This document shows positions 24,601 to 33,600 of a stretch of 64,000 bases of DNA, piece after piece. The stretch comes from Macrocystis pyrifera (Eukaryota > Sar > Phaeophyceae > Laminariales > Laminariaceae). Made by a program: the position numbers and the translations under genes. Numbering within the stretch: position 1 is the stretch's first letter; each line of letters begins with the position of its first letter. The stretch is from contig JASSKH010000010.1 of the NCBI GenBank assembly GCA_031763025.1, positions 6,815,901-6,879,900 on the forward strand, given 5' to 3'. The notes beneath the pieces are model-generated. The model searched no databases and had not been told where the DNA came from. It saw nothing but the letters and a program-made list of their open reading frames with translations.

Positions 24601-27600
24601 CGCTATCATCGTGTGCAGGCTTTCATTCACAAAGGTGGCCGTGACCCCCTCTTTGCGTGACGTGGACGCAAAAATATCTTTGTGGAAGCAATTAACAGTG
24701 TACTCAAGTAGCACAGCACTGCACGTACCGAATTGAGAGGTCGACGGCACCTTCTGGGGATTGGTATATCGTTTTGTTGTCTCCAGAAGGGATTTCCCAC
24801 ACAGTTGCGATGTTGTGGACTTCTTTCGTATGATTTGCTCCGATATTTGCTCCGATATTTTCCATGTTTCCGGGAGGAGGTTTCAACGGCCACACTTTGC
24901 AGGGGGGGAGGGGAGGCCACTTGTAACGTATCGCCCTTCTAAAAGGCTGCTCCTGTGTATGCACTCACTCAGGCAGGTCGAAAGAAACCATTGTTCCCTT
25001 CCCCACTGCCTCGAAAACGGGGTGGTTGATCAAGAAGGTCCTGGAACAGAAAGTATTTCACAAACAGGGGCATATGGGACGGAGGAAGAGACAGGGAGGC
25101 AGAGAAAGAGAGAAAGAGCGGGCCGGCACTGTAGTGTTGAGCACGGGTACGAGATGCTTACGATCCAATTGACGTATGTTACCGGCCCCACGTCCCTCAG
25201 CTATCGCGATACATGGTAGGAATCATTTACTCTTGGTGTTCCACCTCACACACCAGGTATATGTGGTTGCCCCTTGTCCATCAGATGGGATGCTCTCTCA
25301 GTCGCTTGTGTACTCAGCCCATACTTGCCGATCACCGACTGCTGTGGGGTCCCGTGATACACTGCACACTCTCCAGCCGCCCACAACACAGCAGTCCACA
25401 TCGGTTCAACTGAAACAAACAATTCCCTTTGTCTTCGCCCTCGGCGTGCACCATTTCTTTGGCTTCATTGGTAGGCGACACGACACTCGTCCAGTCACGA
25501 ACCCATCGATAGTGCAGCCCCTACGCACAGCGACAACCGGCGCATGGGATGCAACATCAATATTGGAACCACGTACCCGTATATGCTCTACCAGATATCA
25601 GGTTCCGGTATGTACAACCAGCTTCCAGATGCCAGAACGTACTGTTACGGGGGTCCATAATTACAAGGACCTGTGGTATACACGTAAAACTTATATACTT
25701 ACCTTTTTTTACTAACCATATTTGGTCCTATTTACTATGGTCATCCGTAATAACGGGTACCAAGTACCGTAGTAGTAGTAATATGTATAACAGTCCAGTC
25801 CAGTCCAGTACACTACTGTAGCCCACACTCACTGCTTGGTGGTGAAGTAGAGGCGGTCTAGGATGTACCACACGATGAGGATGGTGCCCACGAAGCGGAA
25901 CACCACGCTGTGGAAGCAGATCGCGATAAGCATCAGCAGAAACAGCATGTGCAGGCCCTTCCTGAACTCGAATGTCGCCTGCGGAGGCATCAACGACGTT
26001 ACTAGCGCATCATTATGGGGGATAGCGCAAGGGGAAAGGGTTTTTCTTTCGCGATAGCTAGTGTAGCACCACAAACACACCCCATCTGAAGACGAACGTG
26101 CGTATAATATTGTCCTCCTAGACCCTACGCTTGCAGGAGGTGTGCAGGTTTCATCAGACGCCACACAGCAGTAAGTACTTGAGCTGGGCTTTGCCGTCCG
26201 AGTCATCCATAACGCCTCCGCACAGAGACAAAAATAAATTACGGTGAACAAGCTGGACGGATCGAAGCGGGGTTGGGGGGAGGCGGTTAACACGGAACCG
26301 AGACCGAACAATTTATCCGAGCATTTCTCGGTGGCAACATACACAGCAAGGCAATACCAGAACTGCCGTGTACTCGACTTTTCCACGGTGCTCGGCAAAG
26401 TCGGGCAATGCCTCTACAATGCGGAAGGAGACAACGCATAAAAATCAAAGGCGGGGGGGGTCTTTTGCGAGTTGGGCCCCCCACTGACGAACGACACAGG
26501 ATATACAGAATGCCGTGTGCATATTTTGCTTGTTTGTTCGAAATTCTAGACCGAACATTCCGATGCCACCTGTGTACTGTAGTGGTGAAATACGAGTAGA
26601 TCATAGGGGGGTTTTCATCGGGATGCGGATACGTTCTTTTTCCAAGTTGAGTTTCGGGCGACGTACAAAGCCCCTCTCGCTTGGTAGGGAAGTGGCGTAA
26701 ATTAAGCAACACCAACAGCACTTTGGTGGTGGTGCTGGTGGTGGTCGGGGTTGCAGTGTTCTATAGGATTCGGAGGGGCCTCCTTGCGACGAGTCGACGC
26801 CAGCAGTACACACTCAAGTATCAGAAACATCCATCCGCTCCGCAGAGTTAGTGACCCTATTCCCACCTTAGTCCTGAAGAATTCAAACTTCATGGGCAGC
26901 ACGATCGGCAGCAACAGGAGGCAGGCTACCATCCCGGAACGGCCGTTGTCCGTGTCGTAGATGAGTTCAGAGTTCCCCGCGACGATGTGACGGGCGCAGT
27001 GCAGAAGGCCGTGCTCATAGCCAGAGATGAGGGTTAAATATCCAAAGTCTGTTTTTCGCGATGTGATCGCGGAGCATGCGAAGGTGGGGGGGAGGGGGCG
27101 GGGGGCACAATCCCGGAGTCGCCCGGGCAAAACGAAACAAACCAAGGAGACAACGGACAAGCATGGTCACGGCAGTTGTTCAGGCTGGAACGACGCAAGG
27201 CAATCGAGCCGACTCGTATGCTGCATCTATCTCCGCTTACTCGAGGTTGTCCAGCCCGTACTGCCGCTGTAGAGCGCACGCGAGAGACCAAAAGAGGACC
27301 AAGCATTGGTGAGGCAAGGCACATATGTTTCCTTCTTGCGGACAGCAGGTTTTCGGAGTTCGGACGACAAATATTTCGGAACAAATGGTCGAAACTGTAA
27401 AAGGGCCGTGCTTGTCGACGAAATTTTTGTCGAAAGTTTCCACTTTTTTTTGTGGTTTTCTTGGTTTCTAAACAAATGGGAAAAAGTAACGCGAAATCTG
27501 GATGTTCAACAGCGTGCCGAAAAGCTGGAAAGTCCACCGAAAGGGTGCGAAATTTATTCCCCCCTCCCCCAACACTTTACTGCAAATTCATACTTTGGAA

Positions 27601-30600
27601 ATCAAGAGCAAACTAACAGGGAAACTTGGACAAAACATGCTTCGAAAAAAAGCACGGCCCTGACTACCTGTTCAGGGTGGCGATGGTTGGGTCGTTCGCG
27701 CGCGCGCCTGGGCTGCCCGATGCATGCGCAAGAAATGTAGAACCGCTTGCCACGATAAGCGGCAGCACGTTTGGGCCAAGCCATCTTTATTTGACTGGGC
27801 CCCCTATCTGAGGACCTACCGTATACGTACAGTAATGGGCCCTCAATGGTGCCGGTATGTGCCAGCCAACAATACTGGCACTAGTTACTCCGCACACTGC
27901 CACACCGATTGGTAAGCCCCCTCATGTACCCAGCGATTCCACAGGCGCCATTTCTGGCGGCCGGCGGCACTACGCGACCAGCCCTATGAAAGGGACCGCT
28001 GCTGCTGTAACTACAGTAGTAAGTACTGTTGGGATATCGTTGATTTCTTTCCATGACTACCTGCATATATATCTCGGCCATGGAATCGCTCAATCTTAAC
28101 CGAATCGCTCAGGACTACAGTCCCGTTTAGGGGACAAGCTGCTGTAGTTAAGAATTTGAGCGCTTTGTCCACTAAACGAGAGTGCAGTCCTAAAATGGTA
28201 AAATCTACCTGAAAAAAAACGTAGAAGGCTTTGGAGCTACCCCTACAGCAGCACACCTCTTTGGCGTTCCAGGTCCTGCCCCCCCCCCCATGAGTACCCC
28301 CCCCCCATAATACTATATACATATTTTATGGGTTGGGTTGGCGTCGGTTGGCAATGACACTGTAAAACATGCCGCTCACTACGTGAGACGTCCAGGGTAC
28401 CGTTTTTTTTTGTTTTGGCGGCCGCCCACAGCTGGTCGTCTAGTTAGATATTTTGTGCGAAGTAAAGAACATCTACTCTGCACAAGGGAAATGATCGTAT
28501 CACGTAGTGTTCAAGGTAAGGCACCCAAGAGGCAGTTACATAGTACTCCCATTGCTGTCTCTGGAAGTGGCCGCACTGGAAATTAAACTAACTCATTGAA
28601 GCTGTCATCCATATGCAAGTCCGTCTCACAAGCGGTTCTTAGTAGGATGCAGCTCACCCTTCATGCGACTCGCCGGACACCTCACGGCGCTTCGCGCTTG
28701 GTGCAAGCAATGTCTGCCTGCTCGGTGAAAACCCGACGTGCTCTGTCCCGGCGTTGTAGGGATGCGAGGGTCTATGGTCATACGACTGCGGCCATGCATA
28801 TGAGATCGAGTATATCTCTCCTATCGAATACACCCACCCCACCTGCTGCCCGCGTTTTCCCTAAGATCAGGAACTCCATAAGTTCAAACTGAAAACCCTC
28901 TTGCCCACCGTGGTATCGGTAACTTGTCCAAGCCCTAACTACGGTATACGCACTAATGATTACGGACATCGCGCCCCCGCTATCCCATCGTACTTGTGTC
29001 CGAGGGAGGCCATCGATTCGAAGACTGGTGCTACTGTAGGGGGGGGGGGGGGGGTGTACTGGATAGGAGAGATGTACTCGATCTCATGCATGGCCGTAGG
29101 CGTATGACCATAGACCCTCGCATCCCTACAATGCCCGGACGGAGCATGTCGGGTTTTCACCGACCAGACCTACATTGCTTGCACCAAGCGCGAAGCGCCG
29201 TGAGATGTCCGGCGAGTCGCATGAAAGGTGAGCTGCATCCTACTAACAAGGGTGGGAGCGGGTATGATGCCATGACTTCCCCTACCGCGTCTACTGTACT
29301 AGAACGAGTGGTTTTTGTATGTCGCTCGGAATTCGAACGCAAAAAATATTTAACGCAAAAAATATTTATTGTGGTGCAAGAACAATCAATCGCCCGTCGG
29401 TGAACATCGCGAAATAAAATATATTTCAAGCTCCAAGACATGAGATGGCTGCTCAGCCGAGTGGCTCTCGTCGATTGAAAATATAGAAGATAAGAGCGCC
29501 CCCCGTGCCGCAGCACCAGTCCAAAATAGAAACCCTCCTTTCCCACAGCGCTATAACGTGAAGGTAAAACGGATACTCAATATTTCTTGCACAAAAGAAC
29601 TTTTAGTTTACGCTCACATGTGTGGACATCGTGGGTCGGCTCGAAGTCTAGCACGGCACCCAGCCAGGAGTGGTGGACGTACGAACGAGTGGCGTAGTTC
29701 TTGGAGAAGATGGCAATCGTAATGCTCGCGAACAAAATCCCCGCGGACATACGAGATCCGGTGAGGAGGGCCAGCTCGAGAGGGGAAGTTGCGCAGATTA
29801 CACTGGCAGGAGGAGGAAAACACGCGGTGCGAGTTCAACAATTAACACGAGCGGGCTGGTGCGATGGAACGGGTGGCGATCATCACTTGGGCTTCGGGTT
29901 GAGTCGTGTCAGCCCGTGTTTACCACCGCACTGCGGTTTTGGGGTCAAAACATTTGTAATTAGAGTCCGATTTTGGTTCCTGTCCAGTACAGCAGATAGA
30001 GGTTAAAAATGGGGCTGGGCACGGCCTGACTCAGCCAATAGCGATCAGACTGTCATCAAAACCAATAACTGGATTGCAGCAGAGTTGGGTGCTGTCTCTC
30101 CTCTTTTACTCTCTCTTCCCGACAAGCCTTTAGTGTGCTTCCGTACTATAATATAGCGCGTTACTTGGGCGTACGTGAGATCAACACTGCTGACGGATAT
30201 ACGGGCTAGGCCAATCAGTGGAATACTACTGCCAGTACATACTGTGCCAGTGTCCAGCCCCCGTGAAAAGAATTGTCAGGTACAGTACACCGTAGGCGAT
30301 GCCACCTCATACTTTTGGTTGTTGTGACTACTGTGCATGCCGTACGGCCGCCAACCAAAACTCGTTAACGCCCACCGGGTGCCATTGAGCGTCTATAAAG
30401 CGCAGGCATAACATACAGCAGGGTGCGGCGGCGGCCTGTCCACACACGCCATGCGCTGTAATCTATTAGTAGTTCAACTTGTGTACCCCCCGTTAAATCC
30501 TACAGTACTTCGACGGGTATGTAGCCTAGGAGAAAAGCAGCGCACACATCCAACTGCTGTCAATTTTCTACGATAAAGGTGTGTCCCTGCCTGCCGGGTG

Positions 30601-33600
30601 GGCCAAGCCGTAGCGCTCGCTTTGATTGTTTACACTGCCGCGTGGACTCTACGCAGGATAAGACAAGGACGCCGGAAATCGGGTCAACCCGTGTGGGACT
30701 CTACAGTATCCATATTTCTGTGAAAAACTACTACAGTAGGCGCTCGAGTTCGATCGTGTTGTTCAGAGGAAAACGTGTTTTAAGCTCGCGCGGAAAATGT
30801 CTGCGATGTCGACGCTGTCGGCGCGTAACCAGCGATTGTCCCTCGTGCGGCAGCGCCAATCGGTGTCGGCGTATGGCTCACGTATAGGGACAGATTTCTC
30901 CCTTATCCGCATCGTAGAAAAAGAACCATGGGTTGGTGGCCATGTACAACGCTGAGCATGCCGTAACCTGTAGATGACAAAAAAACAAACATCCAGCAAG
31001 AGTAGTGGGTGGGGGGAGGGGGGTATCCATTGTCGCGCATAGCCGTAGGCGTCGGACCGAAGACTCTCGCATCCCGATAATGCCGAGATGGAGCACGTTG
31101 GGGTTTGGTCGACTAGGCGGCCATTTCTTTGACCAAGCGCGAGGCGCCGTCAGGAGTTCGGTGAATTGCGTGAAGGGTTACTATTAGCTGCATAGCAACC
31201 GCTTGTGAGGTTGGCTTTCTTGCACGTACATGACAGCGTCGAATGAACTGGGGAAAAGGGGGGAGTACACACTTGCATTTCCCAGGACTACGTGGTCCGT
31301 TTTGCCATGTAAAACAAGACGTCCAGCACGACGAAGGGGCGGGGACGGGGGGTCAGCTGCATATTCTCAACGAGACGAGCAGCAAGTTCTGATGCTAAAC
31401 CACTAATACAAAGCACCACGAGTAGGGACGACGGAATAGCTGCATATTCCCAGCGCCTGCTATACCGACTGTTTTCGTACTACTCGAATTGGAATTGACT
31501 ACCTACGTATTATGCGTCCTTAAGGAATTTCTCAGCTCCTCTTCTTCTTCTTCTTCTTGTCCTGCGACCACGGACTCAGTACGTTGGGCGTGAGGTAATG
31601 TGATAAAATCATAGCCAAAAACAACAGCTTACATAAAACCTCGCCCCGATTCTCAATGCCAATTCACCGCGCTGCAAAACCAAACCTCTACACATACATT
31701 TAAAAGTATATAATACACATACATTCAAAAAAGCATCATGACTATTCGTTAACCGCATGGGACGTGTTTTCTATCTACTCCCCCGCGACGCGTACTATAC
31801 GATAAAGGGGTGGCAATGTTTGGCCGACATATTCGTGACTGGTTTGGACTTTTGAACGAAGGGACTAGGGCAGCAGTAGCAGTACTGCTCTTCTTGCACC
31901 CAACAACGTCAGTTTGTACAACAGACGTCATACACTCAACATCGTCTTATTTTGTACAGCGAACATTTTCGTTACAAACCTATGCTCGCAGCGAACGAGA
32001 TTTCTGCTGGTCTGCCTTGATATTTAGCGTATTTTGTTTGCTTTGAGCCCGCGTTTTTGGGTGAGGTCAAAAGAAAACTCACAGGAAAAGGGCTCGACAA
32101 AATTGTAGGTGCCCTCCCTCCTGCCGAAACATGCGTCACGCGAGCCAACAACGCGGCTCACGCGCCTATCATAGAACAGGGGACGCCCACCCACATGAGA
32201 CGGGGGAATGTTTGACCGAGCATGCCGCCCCACTGCCGCCGAATGTGTGTGGTGCGTTAGGCTTCGTCTCGGAAAGATGTCCACGGGATTATTTGCTCTT
32301 TTTTTTAGGGTTTTTTTTTAAATAGAGCTCAAAAGTAAAGGGCTTGAGAAAATCGCAGATGCCCTCCCTCCTACCATACATAGTATATAATAGCATGCGT
32401 CACACCAACCACCAACGCGACTCGCACCCATCATATATATAGGGACTCCTATCCCCAATGGGGCAGGCGAAACGTCTTTTTGAATGTTTGACCGCGTTTT
32501 TACCAAAAATGATGCCGCCCCACCGCTGCGTGTATGGTTCGTTCGTCTTCGCCTCTGCACGATGTGGTGCCGAAGGATATTGCTGCGTTTTTTTGTCCCG
32601 CAAATTTATACTATTCATATTAATAGTACCACGGGGTACCTGATACACTGTACATATTTGTGTAGTGGTCAATTTCGGCATGGGGTATGTACTCTGTAGT
32701 TACGTATTACTAGTTTAACTTTTTCACCATGCGCATTTATTATAGTCTTCTTCGTTGGGCAGTCTTGAGCCTATTCCAGGGAGATGAACGAGCCACAAAG
32801 TGCTATCAGAACGTTCGACCTCGAAATCGAAAATTCCCACCGCTATCACGCACCCAGTACGTGTTTGACTTGAGACACGCACCGTACTTGTATTGTGGTG
32901 TCAGGTTGACATCATATCATACACGTGAAATCGTGGTGCCGACTTGGTGACAAGGAGCTCGGAGTCGCCCTCCAGCCGTCCTCGCCTATGTAAACACTAC
33001 CTATATAGGGCGACATTGCAAAAAAAAAAACGTGTCTGTGTACACGGCGACACGCCCTATATAGTACCACTCAGCCGTGTGGCGAACGTGATGCCATATT
33101 GAGTGCCAAGTATGGGGTGTGGAACTGCGACAACACGTGTGTTCTAACGTGTGCTCCGGTCGCACATTTGGTTTCAAGCTTGACGCCCCGCTTTCGCTCA
33201 ACAGCATTTCATCTGAATCAGCTGCAATAGGGAGCGCAGCTGTAAAGCGATACGGCAGGACCACCTGGTACAACGGATTTTACTATATCGTTACTCGCGC
33301 TACATGAAGGAGTGCCCGACACTGAGACACTCACAACGAGAAAAAACTAGCGCCTAAATGACTCCCAAACATGTAGAGAAAACTAACCCTCTGCCATAGC
33401 AGAAATGCCCACTTGGTCAGCCGACCTCTAGGTATAGGCTCTCACACATGCCGTTTTCGGTGGCTCTCGCTTCAGCGTGACTTTTCCAACGTTGGAGGGA
33501 AGGCCTGACACCCCCCATCCTCTTCGTTACGTCTGTTACTTCGCTACCAGTCGGGTGGACCGTCGTTTCGTATTCCGCATCGACCCGCATGCTGTGCCGA

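Larger units (their letters stand above)
25041..26866. other. Introns 7 and 6 of the FRE/NOX gene (separated by exon 7)
   Basis: Intron 7 (25041-25832) holds a purine tract that serves as exon 8's pyrimidine tract on the coding strand, and MITE copy 4. Intron 6 (25979-26866) has a short G run near 26452 and nothing else recognised. Confidence 0.65.
27049..29617. other. Intron 5 of the FRE/NOX gene
   Basis: 2569 bp. It holds an A/T-rich block (27340-27640), a hairpin element (28108-28196), and two family C copies facing each other (28320-28850 plus, 29037-29256 minus). Confidence 0.7.

Noticed and set aside
24729-24938. Candidate exon between exons 7 and 9 ending SPEGAVDLSIR
   Set aside because: It was phase-compatible, but too long and unlike the family. 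The exon at 24969-25040 matches the expected sequence and has a much stronger acceptor.
25829-26398. A 189-codon minus-strand ORF as a stand-alone gene
   Set aside because: Only its last 48 codons (exon 7) are family-like. The rest is intron sequence that happens to be open, and its stop lies beyond a GTGAGT donor.
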